Of a stretch of DNA of 40,069 nucleotides, positions 1 through 8,083 are shown one piece after another (positions within the stretch are counted from its first letter, which is position 1; every line of letters begins with the position of its first letter). Under the pieces are notes generated by a model that saw only the letters and a program-made list of their open reading frames with translations, ran no database searches and was not told the DNA's origin. Where the stretch lies: NCBI GenBank assembly GCA_023300125.1, contig JALZVY010000090.1:1-40069 (forward strand), read 5' to 3'. The stretch is from Phycisphaera sp. Its GTDB lineage: Bacteria > Planctomycetota > Phycisphaerae > Phycisphaerales > Phycisphaeraceae. The translations under genes were made by a program, and so were the position numbers.

Positions 1-2664
1 CGATCGGTCGCCGGGCACCGCCTGGTTCACGCTCTCCCACAGCCTTTCGGTGATAAACGGCATCACCGGGTGCAGCAGCCGCAGCGTCGCGTCAATACAA
101 GCCGCGAGGGTGCGGCGTTGCTGAATATTGCCCCGCACCGTGGGCTTGATCGCCTCCAAGTACCAGTCGCACAGGTCACGCCAGAAGAAGTCGTACAGCG
201 TCGTGGCAAACTCCGCGAAGCGGTACTGCGCCAGCGACGCGTTGGCCGCCTCCACCGTCTCGGCCAACCGGCCCAGGATCCAGCGGTCGGCCAGCGTCAT
301 CTCGTCGCTCGTCGTCTCGGTCTCGTCGGTCAGAATCGAAAGCGCAAAGCGCGTCGCGTTCCACAGCTTGTTCGCCAGGCGCTGGCCCAGGTCAAACTTC
401 TCGCTGGTGTTCTTCGCCGCCGGCAGGTCCTCGGTGGGCTTCACCTTGCCCGACGCCACGCCGTAGCTCGACGCCATCCGCTTGCCTTTCACCGTCGGCG
501 AGTCTTGCTCGGGCGCCGCCACCTTCACCCCGCCGGGGCCGGTCACAAACTTGGGCGTAAACGTCTCGCCCGAATGCGGATCGATCACGTCCACGGGCAT
601 GCGCACGTCCTGGGTCTGCGTGGTCATCGCCGTCAGCGTGTAGCGCATCGCGTCCGACCCGTGCGACTCGATGATGTCCAAAGGGTCCACCCCGTTGCCC
701 AAAGACTTGGACATCTTCTGCCCGTGTCCGTCCTGGATCATCGCGTGGATAAACACGTCTTTGAACGGCAGCTGCTTCTCAAAGTAAAGGTTAAACATCA
801 CCATCCGCGACACCCACAGCGTGATGATCTCCCGCGCCGTACACAGCACCGACGACGGGTTCCATTTGGCAAGATCCGCGGTTTGCTCAGGCCAACCCAG
901 CGTGGACATGGGCCACAAAGCCGATGAGAACCAGGTGTCCAGCACATCGGGGTCGCGAACCAGCCCGTGAGCATTCAACAATGCGATGATGTCGCCGCAG
1001 CGGTCTTCGGATTCACGCAGGCACACAAAGAACACCGTGAGATCTGGGTCGTCGAATTCGGATTTTTCCAGATGCACAAACTCGCCGCGGTACTGGATCG
1101 CCAAGCGCCCGGCCTTCTGCCACTCCATGAGCTGCTCCACGAACTCCCCCATGTCGCCAGGGATGTCCTGAAGCGCGTGGTCGCGCCGCCACACCGGAAT
1201 CCGGTGCCCCCACCACAACTGCCGCGAGATGCACCAGTCCCGGATGTTTTCGTGCCAGTTCTGAAACGTCTTCGCATACCGGTCGGGATAGAACGTCAGA
1301 CCAGAAGTGATTTTGCCTTCCTCCGTGGCCTCCGTGTCTCCGTGCCCTCCGTGGTTAAGCGCAGCGCCGCCTTGGAACGGGTGCTCTGACGTCCAAGAGC
1401 ACTCCGTCCCCGCCTTGCGCTGTTCAGGCGCCATGGCTCGCAGCGTCGCCCCCGCCAGCTTGTCGTCGGTCACCTTCAGATACCACTGGTCCGAGTAGTA
1501 CGGCTCCACCGGCACGTGCGAGCGGTACGAATGACCCACCGCGTGCTTGTAGGGCTTCTGATCTTCCAAAAGATCCGCGGCCTTAAACCAGCGCACGATC
1601 GCCCGCCGCGCGTCCTCGCGCGACAAGCCGATGAACGGCTCGCACTCCGCCGACGCGTCGTCCCACCCGTGCTTGTCTGAAATCGCGGCGTCGGGCGCCA
1701 TGACGTTGATCACCGGCAAATCGTGCCGCTGGCCGATCTCGTAGTCGTTCGTATCGTGCGCAGGCGTCACTTTCAGAAAACCCGAAGCCATCCGCGCTTT
1801 GGAATCCGACGAATCCGCGTCGGGAATCACCACGTAGTCGTCGCCCAGGATCGGGATGATGCGCCCCACGACCGGCAGCTTCACAAACTGGCCGATGAAC
1901 TTGGCCCGCGGCGCGTCCTCGGGGTTCACCGCCACGGCCGTGTCGCCCAGCATGGTCTCGGGCCGCGTCGTGGCCACGGTCACAAACTCACCGGTCACCG
2001 CACCGTCCGCCGAGCACACCGGATACTTCATGTAATAGAAGTGCCCGTCCACGTCTTCCATCTCCACCTCGTCGTCGGCCAAGGCGGTCTGGGTCGCGGG
2101 GTCCCAGTTCACCAGGCGCTTGCCGCGGTAGATCAGCCCGTCTTTGAACAGCTGAAAGAACGCCTCGCGGACCGCGGCCGCCCGCGGCTCGTCCATCGTG
2201 AAGGCCTGCCGCTCCCAGTCGCAGCTGCAGCCCATGTCTTTCAATTGCTGCGTGATGCGGGCTTCGTATTCATCTTTCCACGCGGTGACTTTTTCCAAAA
2301 ACTGCTCGCGACCGTTGCCGCCTTCGGCTTCAAGCAGCTTGTATTCCTTGAGCGCTTTTTCGCCCTCGGCCTGCAGCCGCTTGTCCACCACCGTCTGGGT
2401 GGCGATGCCCGCGTGGTCGGTGCCCGGTAGCCAGCAGGCGTTCATGCCGCGCATGCGGGCCACGCGGGTCAGCACGTCTTGCAGCGTGTTGTTGAGCGCG
2501 TGGCCCAGGTGCAGCGCCGCGGTGACGTTGGGCGGCGGGATCACGATGCTGTACGGATCCCCGGGCGCGTCGGCCTGGGCGCGGAAGCATTCCGAGTCGT
2601 TCCACTTGGTCGTGATGTCCGACTCGACGTCGGAAGGCTTGTACTGGGGGGGGAGTTCTTGCAT
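1..2664 (-). CDS. valS: Valine--tRNA ligase, 3' end outside window
   Basis: This cytoplasmic class I aminoacyl-tRNA synthetase charges tRNA-Val. The frame stays open from an ATG at 2664 to the window edge, giving 888 codons; the C-terminal part is missing. The N-terminus carries PPPNVTAALHLGH (HIGH motif as HLGH, residues 52-55) and PGTDHAGIATQ. KMSKS lies at residues 650-654 (bases 703-717), and near the edge PFITERLWE is typical of the anticodon-binding part. Residues about 413-454 look like an insertion before LTFYPDRYAKTF, and residues 436-452 are translated from a CACGGAG-type repeat. No clear ribosome binding site precedes the ATG. The gene lies downstream of serB and ffh on the same strand, separated from serB by a repeat-bounded element. 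The identity is secure. Confidence 0.97.
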   Translation of the reverse strand, partial: MQELPPQYKPSDVESDITTKWNDSECFRAQADAPGDPYSIVIPPPNVTAALHLGHALNNTLQDVLTRVARMRGMNACWLPGTDHAGIATQTVVDKRLQAEGEKALKEYKLLEAEGGNGREQFLEKVTAWKDEYEARITQQLKDMGCSCDWERQAFTMDEPRAAAVREAFFQLFKDGLIYRGKRLVNWDPATQTALADDEVEMEDVDGHFYYMKYPVCSADGAVTGEFVTVATTRPETMLGDTAVAVNPEDAPRAKFIGQFVKLPVVGRIIPILGDDYVVIPDADSSDSKARMASGFLKVTPAHDTNDYEIGQRHDLPVINVMAPDAAISDKHGWDDASAECEPFIGLSREDARRAIVRWFKAADLLEDQKPYKHAVGHSYRSHVPVEPYYSDQWYLKVTDDKLAGATLRAMAPEQRKAGTECSWTSEHPFQGGAALNHGGHGDTEATEEGKITSGLTFYPDRYAKTFQNWHENIRDWCISRQLWWGHRIPVWRRDHALQDIPGDMGEFVEQLMEWQKAGRLAIQYRGEFVHLEKSEFDDPDLTVFFVCLRESEDRCGDIIALLNAHGLVRDPDVLDTWFSSALWPMSTLGWPEQTADLAKWNPSSVLCTAREIITLWVSRMVMFNLYFEKQLPFKDVFIHAMIQDGHGQKMSKSLGNGVDPLDIIESHGSDAMRYTLTAMTTQTQDVRMPVDVIDPHSGETFTPKFVTGPGGVKVAAPEQDSPTVKGKRMASSYGVASGKVKPTEDLPAAKNTSEKFDLGQRLANKLWNATRFALSILTDETETTSDEMTLADRWILGRLAETVEAANASLAQYRFAEFATTLYDFFWRDLCDWYLEAIKPTVRGNIQQRRTLAACIDATLRLLHPVMPFITERLWESVNQAVPGDRS
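1309..1359 (-). repeat. CACGGAG dispersed-type repeat inside valS
   Basis: On the minus strand four CACGGAG units follow one another at 8-10 base spacing, opened by TTAACCA. All of it is read in frame within valS and encodes an atypical Gly/His/Glu/Thr-rich stretch at residues 436-452. I recall similar CACGGAG tandem repeats scattered between genes in planctomycete and other environmental genomes, but no second copy was found in this window. Confidence 0.7.
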
Positions 2665-2682
2665 GGCGTAGGTGGGGTGTGT

Positions 2683-2872
2683 TTACGCCAAGGCGCCAAG
2701 ACGCCAAGACGCCAAGAAGAACAGAGGTCCTGAAACCCGCCGGGCTTTTGGCCCCGCTGTCTTCTTGCTGGTTGTCAGTCTAGGAATACGAACGATCGGG
2801 CTCTTGCTTCCCGATCACGATGAACTGGGGCCTGCCTTCCTTGGCGTCTTGGCGTCTTGGCGTTTTGGCGTA
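2683..2872. mobile_element. MITE-like element with CGCCAAG inverted ends
   Basis: Bases 2683-2718 (TTACGCCAAGGCGCCAAG, then more CCAAGACG units) are repeated inverted at about 2835-2872, ending in GGCGTAA. The arms are some 36-38 bases with only a few mismatches and flank about 115 bases of unrelated sequence. No transposase is encoded, so it resembles a non-autonomous element or a palindromic repeat pair. The right arm lies inside the serB frame and supplies its last codons; the left arm begins 18 bases upstream of the valS ATG. A long RNA hairpin between the two genes could act as a terminator or processing site. Mobility is inferred only from the structure. Confidence 0.6.
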
Positions 2873-4137
2873 ACGTCCTCTTGCACACCCTCAAGCGTCA
2901 CGTCATGTCGCTCGCGGTCGCGGACGCCCAGCAGGTACAGCACCGCGTCCAGGCCCAGGGTGCTCACCGCGTGCTCGGCTTCTTCGCGCACTTTGGGCTT
3001 GGCGTGGAAGGCGATGCCCAGCCCCGCGGCGGCGAGCATGGGCAGGTCGTTGGCCCCGTCACCCACCGCGATCACCTGGCGGGGGTGGATGCCTTCTTCG
3101 GCAGCGATCTGTTTCAGCAGCTCGGCTTTGCGCGGCCCGTTGACGATCGTCCCCACCACCCGCCCCGTGAGCTTGCCCTGGGCGATCTCCAGCACGTTGG
3201 CGTACACATGGTCCAGCCCCAAGCACTCTTTCAGGTGCTCGCCGAAGTAGGTGAACCCGCCCGACAACACCGCGGTCTTGTAGCCAAAGGCCCGCAGATT
3301 CGCCACCAGTTCCTGAGCCCCTTCGGTCAGCTCCAAGCGCTGGGCCACGGTCTGCAGCACACTCTCGGGAAGACCCGCCAGCGTCGCGACGCGCTGGCGC
3401 AGGCTGTCGTCGAAATCGATCTCCCCGCGCATCGCCGCCTCGGTGATGGCCGAGACCTCGTCGCCGGCACCCGCTTCTTTGGCCAGTTCGTCGATGACCT
3501 CGGCCCGGATCAAGGTGCTGTCCATGTCGAAGACCACCATGCGGCGGCTGCGGCGGTAGGCGTCGTCTTTCTGCCAGGCCAGGTCCAGCGCGTGCTCGGC
3601 GCCGATCTCCATGAACCGGGCCTGCATGGCCGCCGCGTCGCGGGGCTGGCCGCGCAGCCAAAACTCCACGCACGCCCGGGCGCCCGGGGTCGCGCCGCGC
3701 GGCGGGCGGCCGCTCAGGCGGTGGATCACGTCGATGTTCAGTCCCTGGGTCGCGATCTCGCCGGTCACCGCGGCAAGCTGGGCGGCGGTCACCGCCCGGG
3801 TCAGCAGCGTGAGGATGTGGCGCGGCTTGCCCTCTTGGGCGCACCAGTGGTCGTAGTCCGCGTCGGGCACCGCACGGGCCTTGAGCTTCAAGCCCAGCTG
3901 CGACGCCGCGTCTTCCAAGGCCTCCAAGGCCGCCTCGCCGGAGAAACGCACCATCACCCCCAGCAGCAGCGACTCATGAATGACCGCCTGGTTGAGGTCC
4001 AGCACCGCGGCACCTTGCCGCGCCAACACCGCCGACAGCTCGGCGGTGAGGCCCGGGCGGTCGTCGCCGGTAAAACGCAGAAGGTAGGTGGTTGAGTGAG
4101 CGATGGGCAGTGAGCCGTTAAGGGTTCGCAAGAGCAA
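2815..4137 (-). CDS. serB: Phosphoserine phosphatase with N-terminal ACT domains
   Basis: This HAD-family enzyme hydrolyses O-phosphoserine in the last step of serine synthesis. The ACT-like N-terminal half begins TYLLRFTGDDRPGLTAE (residues 17-33), with a second regulatory stretch near residues 105-185. HAD motif I is DMDST (204-208), motif II SGG (292-294), and the catalytic lysine and GDGAND (359-364) follow. The 440-residue length fits the two-ACT type. The start is uncertain: no ATG or GTG lies between the ffh stop and the conserved region, so TTG at 4137 or 4131 is likely. The last ~16 residues, with RQDAKTPRK, come from the inverted-repeat element and are not SerB-like. It follows ffh in the same direction with a 57-base gap. 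Confidence 0.94.
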   Translation of the reverse strand: MLLRTLNGSLPIAHSTTYLLRFTGDDRPGLTAELSAVLARQGAAVLDLNQAVIHESLLLGVMVRFSGEAALEALEDAASQLGLKLKARAVPDADYDHWCAQEGKPRHILTLLTRAVTAAQLAAVTGEIATQGLNIDVIHRLSGRPPRGATPGARACVEFWLRGQPRDAAAMQARFMEIGAEHALDLAWQKDDAYRRSRRMVVFDMDSTLIRAEVIDELAKEAGAGDEVSAITEAAMRGEIDFDDSLRQRVATLAGLPESVLQTVAQRLELTEGAQELVANLRAFGYKTAVLSGGFTYFGEHLKECLGLDHVYANVLEIAQGKLTGRVVGTIVNGPRKAELLKQIAAEEGIHPRQVIAVGDGANDLPMLAAAGLGIAFHAKPKVREEAEHAVSTLGLDAVLYLLGVRDRERHDVTLEGVQEDVTPKRQDAKTPRKAGPSSS

Positions 4138-4194
4138 GGAGAAGCCGGCGTCACCACCGGCGTACGGGCCACCACGGATCCGATCCGGCCGGGC

Positions 4195-5688
4195 TTACTT
4201 GCGCTTGCGCTTCTTGTACTTGTTGGCCTTCTGGGCTTTGGTGCTGCCTTTCACCCGCGGCCCGCCCATGGGCCCGCCGGCCATGTTCTTCATGGCGCTC
4301 AGTTTCTGCATTGCGCCTTTGCCGCTCATCATCTGGCTCATCTGGCTGATCATCTCAAAGCCTTTGACCAGCTGACTCACGTCTTTCTGGTCGCGACCGG
4401 CGCCTTTCGCAATGCGGCGGCGACGCGAGTTGTCCAGCAAGTCAACGTCTTTGCGCTCTTTGCCGGTCATCGAGTTGATGATGGCCTCGGTGCGGTCGAT
4501 CTGCTTGTCGTCCAGGTCGATGTCTTTGATCTGCTTGCCGATGCCCGGAAGCATGCCCAGCAGGCTCTTCATCGACCCCATCTTGCGCAGCTGCTTGAGC
4601 TGCTTCAAGAAGTCGTCCATCGTGAGCGTGCCTTTTTCAAGCTTCTCTTGCAGAGCCAGCGCCTCTTCTTCGCTGACCTGCTCCTGGGCTTTTTCCACCA
4701 GGCTCACCACGTCGCCCATGCCCAAAATGCGGCCGGCGATGCGGTCGGCGTGGAAGGGCTCGAGCGCGTCGAGTTTTTCACCCGTGCCGATGAAGCGGAT
4801 GGGCTTGCCCGTCACGCTCTTGACGCTCAGCGCCGCACCGCCGCGGGTGTCGCTGTCGAACTTGGTGAGCACCACGCCGTCCAGCTCCAGCCGGTCGTTG
4901 AAGGCCTTGGCCGAGTTCACCGCGTCTTGGCCGGTCATCGCGTCGATGACCAAGAAGATCTGGTGCGGGGCCACCGCGGCGTTGACCCGCCGCAGCTCGT
5001 CCATCAATTCGTCGTTGATGTGCAATCGCCCGGCGGTGTCCAAGATCAGCACATCGACCTTCGCGGCCTTTGCCGCCTTCACCGCGTTGCGGCAGACCTC
5101 CACCGCCACGCCCACGGCCTTGCCGTATTCGGCGCACTTCTCTTCTTCGCCGTGGAAGTGAACCGTGCCCGTCCCGTCGCCCTCGGCCTGCACCTGCTCG
5201 GCCAGCACGCGCAGCTGGGTGACCGCCGCGGGGCGTTGCAGGTCCGCGGCGCAGAGCATCACGCTTTGGCCGCGCTTCTTTAAGTAGGTCGCCAGCTTGC
5301 CGCAGGTGGTGGTCTTGCCGCTGCCTTGCAGGCCCGACATCATGATCACCGTGGGCCCGGGGCTCACCTGCATGATCGGATCCACCGGGATCGGTGCCCC
5401 GGTCTCAGGGTCCAGCTCGGCGGGCTCACCCAGCAGATCGACCAGCTGGTCGTTGACGATCTTGATCATCTGCTGGCCCGGCTCGACGGCCTTGAGCACC
5501 GCAGCGCCGGTGGCCTGCTCGGTCACCTTCTTGCAGAAGGTTTCGGCCACCTCGTAGTGGACATCCGCCTCAAGCAGGGCCTCACGCACCTCTTCCATCG
5601 CCTCGCGGACGTTGGCTTCAGAGATGCTGGCTTTACCCGAGAGCGTGCGCAGCGCGCCCTCAAATTTGTCGGAGAGGTTGTTAAACAT
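4195..5688 (-). CDS. ffh: Signal recognition particle protein Ffh
   Basis: This GTPase binds signal peptides and SRP RNA and directs ribosomes to FtsY and the Sec translocon. An N-terminal helical domain (MFNNLSDKFEGALRTLSGK) is followed by the G domain, with P-loop GLQGSGKT (residues 119-126), DTAGR (217-221) and TKFD (275-278). The C-terminal M domain is methionine-rich (MISQMSQMMSGKGAMQKL) and ends in a very basic tail. I chose the ATG at 5688, giving 497 residues, because the conserved N domain begins there; a non-ATG start at 5712 would add eight unconserved residues. No SRP RNA gene was recognised nearby. serB follows on the same strand. Confidence 0.97.
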   Translation of the reverse strand: MFNNLSDKFEGALRTLSGKASISEANVREAMEEVREALLEADVHYEVAETFCKKVTEQATGAAVLKAVEPGQQMIKIVNDQLVDLLGEPAELDPETGAPIPVDPIMQVSPGPTVIMMSGLQGSGKTTTCGKLATYLKKRGQSVMLCAADLQRPAAVTQLRVLAEQVQAEGDGTGTVHFHGEEEKCAEYGKAVGVAVEVCRNAVKAAKAAKVDVLILDTAGRLHINDELMDELRRVNAAVAPHQIFLVIDAMTGQDAVNSAKAFNDRLELDGVVLTKFDSDTRGGAALSVKSVTGKPIRFIGTGEKLDALEPFHADRIAGRILGMGDVVSLVEKAQEQVSEEEALALQEKLEKGTLTMDDFLKQLKQLRKMGSMKSLLGMLPGIGKQIKDIDLDDKQIDRTEAIINSMTGKERKDVDLLDNSRRRRIAKGAGRDQKDVSQLVKGFEMISQMSQMMSGKGAMQKLSAMKNMAGGPMGGPRVKGSTKAQKANKYKKRKRK

Positions 5689-5792
5689 GAAGGCACACCA
5701 AAGAGCCAGCACGCCAAGCCCCGAAAGGGGGGCAACGCGGTGGACAAGAAGGCGAAACGGGCGGAAGGCTCTGACCGGAGCGAGTCAAAGAA

Positions 5793-5823
5793 TAACAGCC
5801 TGCGGCAAAGCCGCAGGCTGTTA
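5793..5823 (-). terminator. Perfect 13-14 bp hairpin
   Basis: TAACAGCCTGCGG (5793-5805) and CCGCAGGCTGTTA (5811-5823) are exact inverted copies around CAAAG. Read on the minus strand the stem is followed by TTCTTTG, a weak U-rich run, so it could end transcription from the small gene at 5890-6108 before ffh. The perfect symmetry also fits a dispersed palindromic repeat. Confidence 0.5.
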
Positions 5824-5889
5824 ACAGGAGATTGTGTTATCACGCGGGGTGAATAAGGTTCGTGTGACGACCTCGCCCCACGGCCGCGA

Positions 5890-6108
5890 TCACGCGTCCA
5901 ACATCACCATCACATCATCGTCGCCCGAGGGCGCAAGGCCGTGATCCGCAGAGGCCTGCGCGGGCAACGTGTCGACGTCGGATGGCGCCGCCTCCGCATC
6001 TGGATCCTCCACACACGATTCGTGAAGCGTGACGGGTTCGCACGGGGTCAGGAAAACAGAATCGTTTTCGCCAACGGCGGTGATGGTGAGCTTGAGGGTG
6101 TGCTGCAT
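5890..6108 (-). CDS. Hypothetical small acidic protein
   Basis: This 72-residue frame begins MQHTLKLTITAVGEND. The first ~30 residues suggest a beta-rich segment; the rest is rich in Asp, Glu, Ala and Pro and ends DDDVMVMLDA. I chose the ATG at 6108 over an in-frame TTG at 6150 because GGGAAG lies a short way upstream. No signal peptide or membrane segment is visible and I do not recognise the family. It stands alone between rsmD and ffh, with an AT-rich region upstream and a strong hairpin downstream, consistent with a short monocistronic unit. It could be a chance frame. Confidence 0.45.
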   Translation of the reverse strand: MQHTLKLTITAVGENDSVFLTPCEPVTLHESCVEDPDAEAAPSDVDTLPAQASADHGLAPSGDDDVMVMLDA

Positions 6109-6150
6109 GGTCTGGATCTTTCTTCCCACCCGGCCAAGGATTAAACGCAA

Positions 6151-6472
6151 ACGAACGGTGCGACCGGGCTACTGCCCAATCCTACGGTTTAGATCGGCAC
6201 GATCCAAGGGTGATCTGTAAGTTTCCCCCGCCCTAGAGCCGGCTGGATGAGATGCAACACCTGCGTGGATAACGTCTTGGCGAACAATCGCCAAGGCCAT
6301 TTAAGTCTATTTAATAAAATGCTTTAAATTTTCACCGCGCCGCAGAGCACATTTTCCAGCCGCTCCGCAGGCCTGTGGCTGCAAAAACCCGAAAATGATT
6401 CGTCGAAAATAAATATAATAGATTTGTATAGAGGTGTTTAAAGATATATGTACCGGCGTTACCCACGTCTTG
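6151..6472. other. Intergenic region with AT-rich island
   Basis: No convincing gene is present. Bases about 6296-6447 are strikingly AT-rich compared with the surroundings, with runs such as AAATAAATATAATAGA and TTTAATAAAATGC. A GC-rich inverted repeat (CAGCC/GGCTG around CAGGCCTG, about 6357-6382) sits in the middle. It probably holds the promoter of the small minus-strand gene at 6108 and the transcription end of rsmD. Confidence 0.5.
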
Positions 6473-7048
6473 CTAATCCATGGGCGCTTGATAAAAGTGC
6501 AGCCCCATCGTGCCGTCGATCACCGAGGCGAACTCCTCGTAACCCGCCACCGGCCGCGCTTTCACGTCCGCGGGGGTCCGCAGCAGGGTTACCCCACCGG
6601 GCTCCAGCCGGGGCAGGATGTCGCTCAACAGCTGCTCAAAAGGCTCCAAGCCCGCGACGGCCTGCGGGTAGGGCGGGTCGACAAAGGCCAAGGTAACCGA
6701 GGCGTCTTGGACCGGCAGCAGCCACACCCCGCCCAAGGCGTCGCCGGTGCGCACGTCCGCGGCCTCGGTGCCGATGCCCAGGGTGTCCAGGTTTTGCTGC
6801 AACACATCCGCCGCCGAGCGGTCTCGCTCCACAAAAGTGCAGTGCACCGCCCCGCGCGAGACGGCTTCAAGGCCCATGCTGCCGGTGCCGGCAAACACGT
6901 CCAACACCCGCCCGTAGCCGATCACCCCCAGCGACTGCAGGCGGTTGAAGAGGTTTTCCTTCACCCGGTCGGTGATGGGCCGAGTGACCTCATCACCTTC
7001 AGGCCCGAGCAGGGTTCGTCCACGATGTGTGCCAGCGATAATGCGCAT
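6473..7048 (-). CDS. rsmD: 16S rRNA (guanine966-N2)-methyltransferase RsmD
   Basis: The enzyme methylates N2 of G966 in 16S rRNA of the 30S subunit using S-adenosylmethionine. The N-terminus MRIIAGTHRGR and TRPITDRVKENLFNRL (residues 22-37) are characteristic. The SAM-binding motif I is LDVFAGTGSMGLEA (49-62) and the catalytic motif is DPPY (124-127). The 191 residues match the family length. The ATG at 7048 opens directly into the conserved start. It is divergent from the methyltransferase gene at 7164. Confidence 0.95.
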   Translation of the reverse strand: MRIIAGTHRGRTLLGPEGDEVTRPITDRVKENLFNRLQSLGVIGYGRVLDVFAGTGSMGLEAVSRGAVHCTFVERDRSAADVLQQNLDTLGIGTEAADVRTGDALGGVWLLPVQDASVTLAFVDPPYPQAVAGLEPFEQLLSDILPRLEPGGVTLLRTPADVKARPVAGYEEFASVIDGTMGLHFYQAPMD

Positions 7049-7148
7049 GGACGAGAAGATAGAGCCCCAGAGCCCCGGGGGCCAAAGCGGCCCCGCGAAA
7101 GAACCTCCAAAACCCAGCCCCGCCCCCCCCGCGAGGGCCTGCCCAACC

Positions 7149-7154
7149 TAAACT
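7149..7154 (+). promoter_or_regulatory. Possible -10 box TAAACT
   Basis: TAAACT lies 9 bases before the ATG of the methyltransferase at 7164, preceded by C. The same hexamer occurs upstream of ppiB, ompH and lpxA. If it is a -10 box the transcript would be nearly leaderless. No -35 consensus is visible. Confidence 0.35.
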
Positions 7155-7163
7155 GTCCGCCCC

Positions 7164-8003
7164 ATGCCCAAATCCACCCAAAAGACCCGGAAGACCCAGG
7201 CCGACAAAGCCGACAAATACGTCTGCTATCAAAAAAGCGTGCAGGAGCCCTCGCACGAGGTGGCTTTCTTCGAGCAGGCCTTCGCGGACTTCAACCGCCG
7301 CAAGCCCCGCCATCTGCGCGAAGACTTCTGCGGCACCTTCGCGGTCTGCTGTGAATGGGTGAAGAACAACCCCCAGCGCACCGCCCTGGGTGTGGACCTG
7401 GACCCCGAGCCGCTGGCCTGGGGCAAGCAGCACAACCTCAGCAAACTCGACGACGCGGACAAAAAACGCGTGCGGCTGGTCCAGCAAGATGTCCGCCAAC
7501 GCAACCGCCCCCAGGCCGACATCCTGGCGGCGCAAAACTTCAGCTTCTGGATTTTTAAAACCCGCGAAGAAGTGATCGACTATTTCAAGACCGCCCGCAG
7601 CAACCTGGTCGACGGCGGGGTCATGGTCATGGACATGATGGGCGGTGGCGAGTGCTTCGAGGAAGACCACCACGACAAGCGCACCATCGAGAAGGGCAAG
7701 CACGGGTTCAAATACATCTGGACCCAAGACACCTTCAACCCCATCAACCACGACGCCCGCTTCACCATCAGCTTCAAGTTCAAAGACGGCAGCCGGTGGG
7801 ACGAGGCCTTCGTGTACGAGTGGCGGTTTTGGAGCATCCCCGAGGTGCGCGAGATGCTGGCCGAGGCGGGCTTCACCTCCAGCCACGTCTACTGGGAAGT
7901 GGACTACGACGACGGCGCCACCGGCGAGTCCGGTGAATGGGAATGCCGTGAAGACGCCCCCAGCGATCCGAGCTGGGTGTCGTACATCGTCGCCGTGCGC
8001 TAA
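7164..8003 (+). CDS. Class I SAM-dependent methyltransferase, substrate unknown
   Basis: This 279-residue protein starts with a lysine-rich segment, then HLREDFCGTFAVCCEWV (residues 50-66), which serves as SAM-binding motif I. Motif II is the acidic ALGVDLDPEPLAWG (74-87), and a central NLVDGGVMVMDMMGGGE stretch follows. The C-terminal half is aromatic- and charge-rich, as in small-molecule methyltransferases with a substrate lid. No signal peptide is visible, so it should be cytoplasmic. It lies 80 bases upstream of hisS in the same direction and may be co-transcribed. No neighbour suggests a substrate. Confidence 0.75.
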   Translation: MPKSTQKTRKTQADKADKYVCYQKSVQEPSHEVAFFEQAFADFNRRKPRHLREDFCGTFAVCCEWVKNNPQRTALGVDLDPEPLAWGKQHNLSKLDDADKKRVRLVQQDVRQRNRPQADILAAQNFSFWIFKTREEVIDYFKTARSNLVDGGVMVMDMMGGGECFEEDHHDKRTIEKGKHGFKYIWTQDTFNPINHDARFTISFKFKDGSRWDEAFVYEWRFWSIPEVREMLAEAGFTSSHVYWEVDYDDGATGESGEWECREDAPSDPSWVSYIVAVR

Positions 8004-8083
8004 GACCCCTCACGCCAGATGCACGGGGCACTTCCATCCCGGCCCACCGCTGCGCGGCCCGTGCCTTCTGCAAAGACCATGCC

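Noticed and set aside
1..1500. Plus-strand frames opposite valS
   Set aside because: They are shadows; the minus frame carries continuous ValRS motifs on both sides.
2683..2872. CRISPR array
   Set aside because: The repeats are short, adjacent and inverted, with no regular spacers and no cas genes.
2857..4095. Long plus-strand frame opposite serB
   Set aside because: A His/Gly/Arg-rich antisense shadow of a secure gene.
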